A DNA stretch of 21,942 nt from Flavobacteriales bacterium CG_4_9_14_3_um_filter_32_8 (GCA_002790175.1 PFUQ01000115.1:1-21942); one strand, 5' to 3'; shown: positions 1 to 7,372, numbered from the stretch's first letter. The notes: generated by a model from the sequence alone, not told the origin. Made by a program: numbers and translations.

Positions 1-564
1 GAAAAATTATTTAAAGTAACCAATAGAATACAGTCGGAGGTTGGAAGAATGACTGAGTTAATGAATGATGTATTGATATTAGGCAGGGTAAATTCGAATA
101 GCATCAAACCAGACTATCAACTTTCAGATGTTGTAGTTATCATTAAAGAAATTACGAGTAAACACAATGATATCGAGTTGGATGGTAGAAAAATTAAGAA
201 TGTAATAAAGGGAAATCCTTATCCTTTAATTCTTGATGGACATCTTTTAGAACACACTATTTCTAACTTAATTTCGAATGCTTTTAAATATTCAAAAGGT
301 CGACCAGCACCTATTTTAACCATTAATTTTGAACGAAAACGAGTGCTTATTTCTATAAAAGATTTTGGAATTGGAATTCCTCCTAATGAACTAAAAAATT
401 TATTCCAATCTTTTTATCGAGCATCCAATGTCAACGACTTTCCTGGAACAGGATTGGGAGTAGCCATAGCTAAAGAATATGCCGAACTAAATGGTGGGGA
501 GATTAGTGTTAGTAGTAAATTAAATGAAGGCTCTGAGTTTACACTAGTTTTAAAAAATAATTAA
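1..564 (+). CDS. Sensor histidine kinase, C-terminal part (5' end outside window)
   Basis: The reading frame is open from base 1, so the gene begins upstream of the window; the ATG at 49 is internal. What remains is the second half of a HisKA dimerisation helix (the R-M-T-E-L-M-N-D-V-L segment, bases 46-75) and a HATPase_c domain. The N box is N-L-I-S-N-A-F-K-Y-S, the G1 box D-F-G-I-G-I-P, an F-box-like L-F-Q-S-F-Y-R-A-S follows, and the G2 box is G-T-G-L-G. The ATP-binding part therefore looks intact; the phosphoacceptor histidine and any sensor domain lie outside. One base separates its stop from the receiver-LytTR gene, which points to co-transcription and makes that regulator its likely partner (inference). 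The ligand or signal cannot be told from this fragment. Confidence 0.93.
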   Translation, partial: EKLFKVTNRIQSEVGRMTELMNDVLILGRVNSNSIKPDYQLSDVVVIIKEITSKHNDIELDGRKIKNVIKGNPYPLILDGHLLEHTISNLISNAFKYSKGRPAPILTINFERKRVLISIKDFGIGIPPNELKNLFQSFYRASNVNDFPGTGLGVAIAKEYAELNGGEISVSSKLNEGSEFTLVLKNN

Positions 565-565
565 A

Positions 566-1321
566 GTGGAACACTTACTTGTTATAGAAGATGATAAAAA
601 TATTAGAGATACTTTAAAAGAAATTTTAGAGTTATCGGGTTATCAAGTTTCTACAGCAAATAATGGAAAAGAAGGTTATAGCTCCATTATTAAACATCAT
701 CCTGCTTTAGTTCTTTGCGATGTAAATATGCCAGAATTAGATGGTTTTGAGTTACTTGGGGCCATCAATCAACGTTTAAAAGATGAAATTATTCCCCCTT
801 TTCTGTTTCTTACTGCCAAAATTGAAAAAAAAGATATTCGACATGGTATGAGTTTAGGTGCAGATGATTACATACTTAAACCATTTGATAACACAGAAGT
901 TTTAGGAATTATTAGATTGCGTCTAGATGCTCGAAAAAAATTATTGCATTTAGGAAATTTAAACACATCAAAAGAAACTTTGGATACATTCAATAAAATT
1001 GCTTTACCTTCTGCCGATGGTTTAAAGTTAGTCGCTTTTGATAAAATAATTAGATGTCAGGCAGACCGAGCTTATTGTAATTTTTTTTTGGTTGATGGCT
1101 CTAATATTCTTATCTCAAAACCCATGTCGGCATTTGAACCTATTTTGATCAAAAAAAATTTTATAAAAGTTCACAAATCTTCCATCATTAATCCCCAATT
1201 TATCGACAAATATATTCGTGGTAAAAATGGTTCACTTTTATTGTCCGATGGGTGTTATGTTCCAGTTTCTCAGGATAAAAAAGATGAATTATTGAAAATT
1301 CTAAATCATATTGACCAATAA
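566..1321 (+). CDS. Response regulator, receiver + LytTR DNA-binding domain
   Basis: A 251-residue regulator. Residues 3-120 form a receiver domain: acidic pair D9-D10, phosphoacceptor D52 in L-C-D-V-N-M-P, T84, and K106 in the D-D-Y-I-L-K-P-F motif. Residues about 145-250 match the LytTR DNA-binding fold, with I-I-R-C-Q-A-D near its start and F-I-K-V-H-K-S-S-I-I-N-P, the usual LytTR core. The start codon is GTG, one base after the kinase stop. No ATG lies upstream in frame, and a later start would delete the first receiver strand. It probably receives phosphate from the kinase ahead of it and binds DNA as a dimer. Its targets are unknown; the palindromes just downstream (1371-1406) are candidates only. 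Confidence 0.95.
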   Translation: MEHLLVIEDDKNIRDTLKEILELSGYQVSTANNGKEGYSSIIKHHPALVLCDVNMPELDGFELLGAINQRLKDEIIPPFLFLTAKIEKKDIRHGMSLGADDYILKPFDNTEVLGIIRLRLDARKKLLHLGNLNTSKETLDTFNKIALPSADGLKLVAFDKIIRCQADRAYCNFFLVDGSNILISKPMSAFEPILIKKNFIKVHKSSIINPQFIDKYIRGKNGSLLLSDGCYVPVSQDKKDELLKILNHIDQ

Positions 1322-1370
1322 TAAAAGTTAAAATCTTGTAGGGAAACCCAAAACTACCATTCGGAAATTA

Positions 1371-1416
1371 ATACAGTGTATTTCTATAGATTACAAGTAA
1401 ACTTGTGCTAGATTTA
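1371..1416 (+). promoter_or_regulatory. Two small palindromes and a TAnnTTTA box ahead of the receiver-phosphatase gene
   Basis: The 100-base gap between two signalling genes contains ATACAGTGTAT (1371-1381, an odd perfect palindrome), ACAAGT-aa-ACTTGT (1393-1406, perfect arms of 6) and TAGATTTA (1409-1416), which differs from the Bacteroidota -7 consensus TAnnTTTG only in the last base. The start codon follows 5 bases later. No TTG lies at the expected distance upstream, so the promoter call is tentative. The palindromes could be operator sites. Confidence 0.35.
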
Positions 1417-1421
1417 ACTTT

Positions 1422-2693
1422 ATGAAAATGGGCAAGATATTAGTGATAGAAGATGAAAAAAACATTAGAGAAACTATTGCTGATATTTTAGTGCTAAATG
1501 GTTATGATGTAGAATGTGTTGAAAATGGAAAGAAAGGATTAAGCAAAGCCATTCAAATAAAACCAGATTTAGTTCTTTGTGATGTGATGATGCCCGAAAT
1601 GGATGGTTGGGAAACAGTAAAAGCATTTCGATTAAATCCAGAACTTTATTGTACCCCTTTTATTTTTTTAAGTGCATTGGCAACCATGAAGGATTTTAGA
1701 AACGGAATGAATCTTGGTGCAGACGATTACCTTTCCAAACCATTTCAAATAGACGAATTACTTCAAATTATTTCCTCTCAATTAACTAAAGTAGAAATTA
1801 GAAAAAAAATTCAGCACTTAGATAGTAATAAAAACAAAAAAGAAGCCATTAGCGACTTTAAAATAAAAGTAAAAGAAAAAGCCAAAGGTTTTTTAGATAG
1901 CTTAGAGCGAGCAAAAATGGTTCAGAATGTTATTCTTCCAAGTAACGATGAAATGAAGGAGTTTTTTCCCGAACATTTTATTTTTTATTTACCTAAAGAG
2001 TCTATTTCTGGAGATTTTTATTGGGTTAAAAAAATTGATGATATTACTTTAATTGCAGTGGCTGATTGCACAGGTCATGGCATACCCGCTGCATTAATTT
2101 CTATGGTTTGCTACACGATGTTAAATACTGTCATCAATCAGTTTGGCTATCAAAATCCTGCTAATATTTTAACAGAAGTAAATAATTTAGTGTGTGAATT
2201 TATGTCGGCTCATCATAAAAACTATATTGGCGATGGTATGGATATTTCCTTGTGTGCGATTGATGATAATAGAAAATTATTAAAGTATGCTGGTGCAAAA
2301 CGACCTATCTATATCAATGCTAAAACATTTAAAAAATCAGCAATTAGCGAAGATAATTTAAGAATTTATGAGAACGAAATCGGAGAAAAATTATATGAAA
2401 TAAAAGCAAGTAATGCTTCGGTTGGCGGAATAGGTGCTAGCTTTAACATTCAAGAACAAGTTTTTCCATATCAAAAAGGCGACATTATTTACTTAAGCTC
2501 CGATGGTTATGGAGACCAATTTGGAGGCAAAGAAGATAAAAAATACAAAACAAAAAATTTAAAAAAATTACTCTTGTCTTTTCAAGATCTGGCAATGAAT
2601 AATCAGAAAAAATTAATTGCAAGAGATTTTAAAAATTGGAAAAAAAATAAAGAACAAACCGATGATGTTACTATTATTGGAGTTCGATTGTAA
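1422..2693 (+). CDS. Response regulator with PP2C/SpoIIE (RsbU-type) phosphatase output
   Basis: A 423-residue protein. Residues 4-120 are a receiver (D11-E12, phosphoacceptor D54 in L-C-D-V-M-M-P, S84, K106 in D-D-Y-L-S-K-P-F). Residues about 120-165 are charged and helical, probably a signalling coiled coil. Residues about 165-423 are a SpoIIE-type PP2C phosphatase with its metal-binding acidic motifs: S-G-D-F-Y-W (D198), D-C-T-G-H-G (D215), S-S-D-G-Y-G-D-Q (D361) and T-D-D-V-T near the C-terminus. Such proteins dephosphorylate serine or threonine on partners such as STAS-domain anti-anti-sigma factors. No such partner is encoded in this window, so the substrate is unknown. The receiver closely resembles those of the genes before and after it. 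It starts at ATG 1422; the next ATG (1428) is also possible. Confidence 0.95.
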   Translation: MKMGKILVIEDEKNIRETIADILVLNGYDVECVENGKKGLSKAIQIKPDLVLCDVMMPEMDGWETVKAFRLNPELYCTPFIFLSALATMKDFRNGMNLGADDYLSKPFQIDELLQIISSQLTKVEIRKKIQHLDSNKNKKEAISDFKIKVKEKAKGFLDSLERAKMVQNVILPSNDEMKEFFPEHFIFYLPKESISGDFYWVKKIDDITLIAVADCTGHGIPAALISMVCYTMLNTVINQFGYQNPANILTEVNNLVCEFMSAHHKNYIGDGMDISLCAIDDNRKLLKYAGAKRPIYINAKTFKKSAISEDNLRIYENEIGEKLYEIKASNASVGGIGASFNIQEQVFPYQKGDIIYLSSDGYGDQFGGKEDKKYKTKNLKKLLLSFQDLAMNNQKKLIARDFKNWKKNKEQTDDVTIIGVRL

Positions 2694-2724
2694 TAATTTT
2701 TATTTCAACTAGTTTTTTATAAAT

Positions 2725-2732
2725 TAAATTTG
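2725..2732 (+). promoter_or_regulatory. Candidate -7 element, TAAATTTG
   Basis: An exact match to TAnnTTTG, 42 bases before the ATG at 2775. No TTG is found 17-23 bases upstream, so only the -7 half is supported. It covers the TTG at 2730, the first possible start of the following reading frame, which argues that translation starts at 2775. Confidence 0.4.
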
Positions 2733-2774
2733 AGATTTACAAAATTGAAACGTATTAGTAAAACCTATGAAACC

Positions 2775-3773
2775 ATGAAGAACTTAACGCTACTTCAAAA
2801 AGACAAAGTGCTAATCATCGAAGATGATACTGCAATTAGAGAATCATTGCAAGATATTTTAGAACTAAAAGGGTATGAAGCAATTACAGCAATAAACGGT
2901 AAAGAAGGACTTGTCGCTGTTATAAAAGAAAAACCAACTATAGTTATTTGTGATGTAAATATGCCACAAATGGGTGGATTTGAAATGTTAAAAGCATTAA
3001 ACGAGTGTATGGACAAAGAACTTGTTCCTCCTTTTTTATTTTTAACTGCTCGAACAACAACAGAAGATATTAGAAAAGGAATGGAATTAGGAGCAGATGA
3101 TTATATTACCAAACCATTTAACCCAACCGAATTATTAGAAATTATAAATGCTAAAATTATAAAACGTAAAAAAATTCTTTCTTTAGCTGTTGTTGAAGAG
3201 CAACATCGGATTTCTGGCGAATTACACGATGGCATTCAACAATTATTAATTGCTTCACAAATGGGGTTTAAAGCAATTAGAGAAGAGGTTGAAAAACTAG
3301 ATTATGATACTCAAAAAATTTTTGAGAGGTCACTTGATTTCTTAAAAGAAGCAACTAAAGATATTAGAAACATCTCTCACGAAATTTTAGAAAGAGAACC
3401 AATAGATTTAAAAGCCAAGATTGATGTTTTATTATTACAATTAAAAGAAGCAGGTGAAATTGAAACACATTTCTTTTACCAATTACCACCCGAATTTGGT
3501 AACGACAAAAAAATTGAATTGTTGAGGATAATACAAGAAGCAATTAACAACATCATAAAGTATTCTTCAGCTAAAAACTTATTTCTTCAACTAGTACCTT
3601 TAGCAAATAAATGGAAATTAGAAATAAAAGATGATGGTAGAGGATTTGATAGTTCAAAAGTTCAACAAGGAAACGGAATTATTAATATGAAAAATAGGGC
3701 AGAGAAAATAGGTGCTAGTTTTAGTTTAGTAAGTGAAATTAATAAAGGAACAACTATAAATTTATTGTTTTAA
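2775..3773 (+). CDS. Hybrid receiver + HisKA_3 / HATPase histidine kinase
   Basis: A 332-residue protein counted from ATG 2775. The frame is open back to a TTG at 2730, but that codon lies inside a promoter-like box and the extra 15 residues precede the receiver fold. Residues 10-128 are a receiver with D17-D18, phosphoacceptor D60, T91 and K113. Residues about 140-215 are a HisKA_3 dimerisation domain with phosphoacceptor H151 in G-E-L-H-D-G. Residues about 240-332 are HATPase_c with E-A-I-N-N-I-I-K-Y, D-D-G-R-G-F-D and G-N-G-I-I-N-M-K. This is the NarL-family kinase type, here with the receiver in front and no membrane segment, so it is cytoplasmic and probably controlled by phosphorylation of its own receiver. 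Partner kinases normally act on LuxR/NarL-type regulators; none is encoded here. Confidence 0.93.
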   Translation: MKNLTLLQKDKVLIIEDDTAIRESLQDILELKGYEAITAINGKEGLVAVIKEKPTIVICDVNMPQMGGFEMLKALNECMDKELVPPFLFLTARTTTEDIRKGMELGADDYITKPFNPTELLEIINAKIIKRKKILSLAVVEEQHRISGELHDGIQQLLIASQMGFKAIREEVEKLDYDTQKIFERSLDFLKEATKDIRNISHEILEREPIDLKAKIDVLLLQLKEAGEIETHFFYQLPPEFGNDKKIELLRIIQEAINNIIKYSSAKNLFLQLVPLANKWKLEIKDDGRGFDSSKVQQGNGIINMKNRAEKIGASFSLVSEINKGTTINLLF

Positions 3774-3801
3774 TTACTATTCAGCACTCTTTTTTACAAA
3801 T

Positions 3802-3834
3802 TTGGAATTGTAATTAATTTTTTTATTACTTTTA
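3802..3834 (+). promoter_or_regulatory. Candidate promoter for the small secreted protein gene
   Basis: TTG at 3802-3804, a 22-base spacer, and TACTTTTA at 3827-3834 (one base from TAnnTTTG). The start codon follows after 4 bases, so the transcript would have almost no leader. Confidence 0.35.
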
Positions 3835-3838
3835 TCGT

Positions 3839-4279
3839 ATGAAAACTTTTTTAACTTCTTTTTGTTTTCTACTCGCCTTTTCTATACAAGCACAAAATGG
3901 CATTTATAACTGCAAACGACAGGAATACAGATCTTTAAATCCAACAGAGAATAGATTGGTTCGAGAAAAATGTAAGATTAGTATTCAAATTTTTGGAGTT
4001 GGAGGGGACGATTTTGTCGCTGCTGAAATAAAATCAGATAATTCTAGTGAGTACATTACTAAAAAATGGAAGATTAATTCTGAAATTCAAATGGCTCCAG
4101 ATGCCAAAGGAAAAAGAATTTATAACTCCTACAATGCTTCATTAATAGGTTCAGAAGAAGAAAATAATAATTATCAAATTACGATTGTAAAGAGAAATAA
4201 AAAAGGTCACCTATCGTTGGCTGCTATTGATGCTAATGGAGCAACCTATTGGTATTATGATTTAGAAAAAGTTAAATAA
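3839..4279 (+). CDS. Small secreted protein of unknown function
   Basis: 146 residues. Residues 1-18 are a Sec signal peptide (M-K-T-F, then a hydrophobic stretch ending S-I-Q-A, cleavage probably before Q19). There is no lipobox cysteine, no further membrane segment and no T9SS sorting domain, so the mature protein of about 128 residues should be periplasmic. It is rich in Lys, Asn and Ser and has two cysteines (in Y-N-C-K-R near the mature N-terminus and in R-E-K-C-K-I) that could form a disulfide. I recognise no family. It stands alone between the signalling cluster and the channel gene, with gaps of 65 and 67 bases. Confidence 0.75.
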   Translation: MKTFLTSFCFLLAFSIQAQNGIYNCKRQEYRSLNPTENRLVREKCKISIQIFGVGGDDFVAAEIKSDNSSEYITKKWKINSEIQMAPDAKGKRIYNSYNASLIGSEEENNNYQITIVKRNKKGHLSLAAIDANGATYWYYDLEKVK

Positions 4280-4346
4280 ATATTTTTTTCATTTATTAGT
4301 TCACCTTATTTCTTAAATTCATTCAAAACAGTACATTTATGCTGTA

Positions 4347-6011
4347 ATGGAAACAAACATTGTTACATATAATATCGAAGTTATTAAGGAATCCTTTGAT
4401 GCTAATCATAAAAAAACAGCAGTAGTACAAACTTTTATTGCCAATAAATTAGTTTCAGAAAAAAAATACGGTATAGTAACCAAAGAAGAAATATATATTC
4501 ATCTAAAAAATAATGAAGATGTTAACCTTAATGGTTGTTATGTGAAAGATTTCTCTATTTCTGAGTTTAAAAAAGGTATCAATCTACCCGCTTCTCAACT
4601 TTTTGATATCAATAATTTTGAAGCTGAAAATGCTTTTTTCGATTGTAGTTTTTTGACTGATTTTTCTGGAATTAATTTTAAAGGAAAAGCAAAATTTAGC
4701 AATACTATATTTTCACACGGAAATCTTTCTTTTTTTCAATCTCGTTTCACAAGCAATGAAGATGTAGAATTTATAGATACGATATTTGGAAATGGAGAAA
4801 TTAACTTTCAATACGTAGAGTTTGGAAAGTTAAATAGAGTATTATTCACCTCTTCCAATTTTCATGGAGGAGTAGTTTCCTTTGTTAATGCTAATTTTAA
4901 TGATGGCGATGCTTTATTTAATAGTGTAAACTTTAATAACTGTAAGGTAAAATTCAATTATTCTAAATTTGGGAAAGGGGGAATTAATTTTCAAAAAACA
5001 AAATTCGGGGACAGATCCCTTGATTTTAGAAAAGTTGAATTTGGAACGGGCAGAGTAGATTTTAGAAGAGCAGTTTTCGGTAATGGTTATATTACTTTTG
5101 ATGAAGCAGAAATGGTTAGTGGAAAGTTTAATTTTCGATTAACCAGATTCGGTAATAACGACATCTCTTTTCATTCAATGAATTTTGGAGATGCTGAGGT
5201 TTTGTTTGAAAATGTAAATTTTGGTACAGGTCAGGTTTCGTTTTCAGAATGTATTGCCAAAAGCATTTCATTTAAAGGTTCTAGGTTAGATGTTTTTCTA
5301 GATTTAACAGTAAAACAAGTGAAAGAAATAGATTTATCAGACACTGTTTTAAGAGATATTATTGATTTAAAACCAGCTAACAACCATCATGTACACCTCA
5401 ATACGCTTTACCTTTATGGTATGCGAAACTTAGGTAGAATAATTATCGACTGGAGAGAAAATAACATTAAAAATTTAATAAAAAATCAACAGAACACTAC
5501 TTTACGCCAAAAAGCTGAACAGTTTAATATTTTAAAGGAAAATTTTCATTTAGGTGGGCAATATGAAGATGAAGACATGGCTTACATTCAATTTAAAAGA
5601 TTTGAACTGAGAGCCGATTATGAAAAAACCTTAAAAGGAGGTGGACTAAAACTTTTAAAAATGCCTAATTACCTATTTAGATGGTTAATTTTTGATAAAA
5701 TGGGTCTTTATGCCACAAGTCCAATGAGAGTACTTTTAAGCGTGTTAGTTGTCTATGTTCTATACAGTTGGCTCTACCTCTTATTGCATTTCTTTAATAT
5801 TGGAGATGTTGTTAATGCCGTAGGTGCCACAGACCAATTAACTTATTTACAAACTTGTTTTTACCACAGTGCAATTACGTTTTTAACGGTTGGTTATGGC
5901 GATTATTATCCTATGGGTTATAGCAGGGGAATATCCATTATGGAAGGTTGGTCTGGTGTATTTTTAATGAGTTATTTTACAGTTGCTTTTGTGAGAAAAA
6001 TTTTAAGATAA
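4347..6011 (+). CDS. Two-helix potassium channel with N-terminal 12-residue-repeat domain
   Basis: 554 residues without a signal peptide. Residues 118-299 are about 15 tandem copies of a repeat of pattern xxxxFGxGxxxF; the last eleven (168-299) are exactly 12 residues each. This predicts a phenylalanine-stacked beta-solenoid related to pentapeptide-repeat folds but with another period. Residues 300-440 are a charged linker. Residues about 458-482 are membrane helix 1, about 500-523 a pore loop carrying the potassium filter T514-V-G-Y-G-D519, and about 529-550 helix 2; the chain ends four residues later. This is the Ion_trans_2 (two-helix) architecture, which works as a tetramer; the solenoid should be cytoplasmic and might gate the pore (inference). 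There is no RCK or cyclic-nucleotide domain. The ridA-like gene lies 6 bases downstream. Confidence 0.9.
   Translation: METNIVTYNIEVIKESFDANHKKTAVVQTFIANKLVSEKKYGIVTKEEIYIHLKNNEDVNLNGCYVKDFSISEFKKGINLPASQLFDINNFEAENAFFDCSFLTDFSGINFKGKAKFSNTIFSHGNLSFFQSRFTSNEDVEFIDTIFGNGEINFQYVEFGKLNRVLFTSSNFHGGVVSFVNANFNDGDALFNSVNFNNCKVKFNYSKFGKGGINFQKTKFGDRSLDFRKVEFGTGRVDFRRAVFGNGYITFDEAEMVSGKFNFRLTRFGNNDISFHSMNFGDAEVLFENVNFGTGQVSFSECIAKSISFKGSRLDVFLDLTVKQVKEIDLSDTVLRDIIDLKPANNHHVHLNTLYLYGMRNLGRIIIDWRENNIKNLIKNQQNTTLRQKAEQFNILKENFHLGGQYEDEDMAYIQFKRFELRADYEKTLKGGGLKLLKMPNYLFRWLIFDKMGLYATSPMRVLLSVLVVYVLYSWLYLLLHFFNIGDVVNAVGATDQLTYLQTCFYHSAITFLTVGYGDYYPMGYSRGISIMEGWSGVFLMSYFTVAFVRKILR
4698..5243 (+). repeat. 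Coding region of the 12-residue repeats in the channel protein
   Basis: Encodes residues 118-299. Units in order begin SNTIF, FQSRF (13 residues), IDTIF, QYVEF (13), TSSNF, VNANF, NSVNF, NYSKF, QKTKF, RKVEF, RRAVF, DEAEM, RLTRF, HSMNF, ENVNF. Each has an aromatic residue at position 5 (except M in DEAEM) and F as its last residue, often with FG(N/T/K)G in the middle. The eleven units from 4848 keep an exact 36-base period. The DNA itself has diverged between units, so the repeat is old and held at the protein level. Confidence 0.85.
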
Positions 6012-6017
6012 TAAAGA

Positions 6018-6395
6018 ATGAAAAAAATAATTACAAGTTCAAATGCCCCAGCTCCTATCGGACCTTACAATCAAGCAATATTGGTCGGAAATATATTGTA
6101 CAGTTCTGGTCAAATTGCCATTAATCCATTAAATGGTGTTTTAATTGACGATTCAATAGAAAGTGAAACCAAGCAAGTAATGGAAAATTTGAAGGCAGTT
6201 TTGTTTAGAGCAGATATGGATTTTAACAATGTTGTTAAATGCTCTATATTTGTTAGCGACCTAAACAACTTTAGTAAAATAAATGAGGTGTACGGAAGTT
6301 ATTTTGATTCAAATTTCCCTGCTAGAGAAACAGTAGAAGTTTCCGCCTTACCAAAAAATGCCAATGTAGAAATCTCCCTTATAGCTGTTAAATAA
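6018..6395 (+). CDS. ridA: RidA-family enamine/imine deaminase
   Basis: 125 residues, the normal size for the Rid/YjgF/YER057c family. Visible family features are the N-terminal A-P-A-P-I-G-P-Y-N-Q-A segment (residues 10-20), S-S-G-Q-I (29-33), and the C-terminal signature F-P-A-R-E-T-V-E-V around R103 with E118. R103 and E118 correspond to the substrate-binding Arg105 and Glu120 of E. coli RidA. Such enzymes hydrolyse reactive 2-aminoacrylate and related enamines formed by PLP enzymes, in the cytoplasm as trimers. It starts 6 bases after the channel gene and is probably co-transcribed with it; no functional link between the two is evident. Confidence 0.93.
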   Translation: MKKIITSSNAPAPIGPYNQAILVGNILYSSGQIAINPLNGVLIDDSIESETKQVMENLKAVLFRADMDFNNVVKCSIFVSDLNNFSKINEVYGSYFDSNFPARETVEVSALPKNANVEISLIAVK

Positions 6396-6425
6396 GGAAG
6401 ATTAGAAATTTTTTCTAAAAAGAAA

Positions 6426-6629
6426 TTAATTTAAAATCAACTCAAAAAAATCTAAATTTTTAGACTTTCTAATGCTTAATGCTTTAGAATAATTAAGTAT
6501 GTTGTTAATGGTTTCTTTTTTTGGAGAGTACATTTTTTTTACTTTTTTTCCTCCTAGAAGAGCTTTTAATTTAGCTTCTTTTTTAGATATTTCCAATAAA
6601 TCAGAGTGAGTAAATTTTTGCATAGGCAT
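6426..6629 (-). CDS. Small basic protein of unknown function
   Basis: 67 residues (65 if the second ATG, at 6623, is used). It is rich in Lys, soluble and lacks cysteine. The C-terminal half (I-N-N-I-L-N-Y-S-K-A-L-S, then R-K-S-K and a final E-L-I-L-N) looks like a short helix-and-strand module that I believe recurs in small Bacteroidota proteins, but I cannot name a family. It lies downstream of the ECF sigma gene on the same strand, but a strong terminator (6706-6740) stands between them, so it probably has its own promoter. It is antisense to no other gene and keeps coding-like composition. Confidence 0.6.
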   Translation of the reverse strand: MPMQKFTHSDLLEISKKEAKLKALLGGKKVKKMYSPKKETINNILNYSKALSIRKSKNLDFFELILN

Positions 6630-6705
6630 AATAAAAGAGTTTAATTTTTATGTTATTAGCTATAAAACGATAATTTATTTGGTTTAGTATAAAATTAAAA
6701 TAAAT

Positions 6706-6740
6706 AAAAAAAAAGCCCTGAATTTTACTCCAGAGCCTTT
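6706..6740 (-). terminator. Rho-independent terminator of the ECF sigma gene
   Basis: On the minus strand AAAGGCTCTG and CAGGGCTTTT form a 10-pair stem (two G-U pairs) around a 10-base loop, followed by a run of about nine T. It begins about 30 bases after the sigma factor stop. This is the clearest intrinsic terminator in the window. Confidence 0.8.
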
Positions 6741-6769
6741 AAACTAACTAAATTATAACAAAATTTTTC

Positions 6770-7357
6770 TTAATGGGATGAAAGTGATAAATTCTTTTCG
6801 TCAGCCATTTTTCTTAGGTTAATTAATGCATAACGCATTCTTCCCAAAGCAGTATTAATGCTAACATTAGTCGATTCTGAAATTTCTTTAAAACTCATAT
6901 CGTAGTATAACCTCATCATCAACACTTCTTTTTGATCATCAGGTAAATGTTTAACCAATTTTTTTATGGTTTCCTGTATTTGGTCTTTCACCATGTTTTC
7001 TTCAACATTGCTATCAGGACTTCTAATCACATCGAAAATATCAAAATCATCATTGCCCGTAATATATGGCATTTTTACTTTTCTTCGATAATGATCGATG
7101 ATTAAATTGTGGGCAATTCGCATTACCCAAGGTAAAAATTTACCTTCATCATTATACTTGCCTTTTTTAATGGTATTGATTACTTTAATAAAAGTATCTT
7201 GAAAGATATCTTCAGCTAGAGCAGCATTTCTTACTTTACAAATAATATAGGTGTAAACTTGTTTTTTAAACCGAACAATTAATTGTTCAATAGCCAACTC
7301 ATTACCTTTTAGGTAAGATTGAACTAGTTCCTTATCCGAAAATTTTGAAAGTTTCAT
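6770..7357 (-). CDS. ECF-type RNA polymerase sigma factor
   Basis: 195 residues. Region 2 covers about residues 20-95 (A-L-A-E-D-I-F-Q-D-T-F, then W-V-M-R-I-A-H-N-L-I-I-D-H-Y-R-R) and region 4 about residues 135-183 (L-P-D-D-Q-K-E-V, then the F-K-E-I-S-E helix-turn-helix and G-R-M-R-Y-A). There is no region 1 or 3, as expected for group 4 (ECF) factors. No anti-sigma gene with a membrane helix is next to it, so its control is not obvious. It is divergent from uvrA with 233 bases between. The gene has a strong Shine-Dalgarno sequence, unusual in this phylum, and its own terminator, so it is a single-gene unit. The promoters it recognises cannot be read from the sequence. Confidence 0.95.
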   Translation of the reverse strand: MKLSKFSDKELVQSYLKGNELAIEQLIVRFKKQVYTYIICKVRNAALAEDIFQDTFIKVINTIKKGKYNDEGKFLPWVMRIAHNLIIDHYRRKVKMPYITGNDDFDIFDVIRSPDSNVEENMVKDQIQETIKKLVKHLPDDQKEVLMMRLYYDMSFKEISESTNVSINTALGRMRYALINLRKMADEKNLSLSSH

Positions 7358-7362
7358 AATAT

Positions 7363-7369
7363 CCCTCCT
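7363..7369 (-). promoter_or_regulatory. Strong Shine-Dalgarno site of the ECF sigma gene
   Basis: AGGAGGG on the minus strand, 5 bases before the ATG at 7357. It complements the 16S rRNA tail almost fully. Most genes in this window have only A/T-rich leaders. Confidence 0.75.
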
Positions 7370-7372
7370 TTT

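Noticed and set aside
2730..2774. TTG start of the receiver-kinase gene
   Set aside because: The TTG is part of an exact TAnnTTTG box, and the added residues precede the receiver fold.
4698..5243. Recent DNA tandem repeat in the channel gene
   Set aside because: Units share amino-acid pattern but not nucleotide identity, so it is an old protein repeat, not a satellite.
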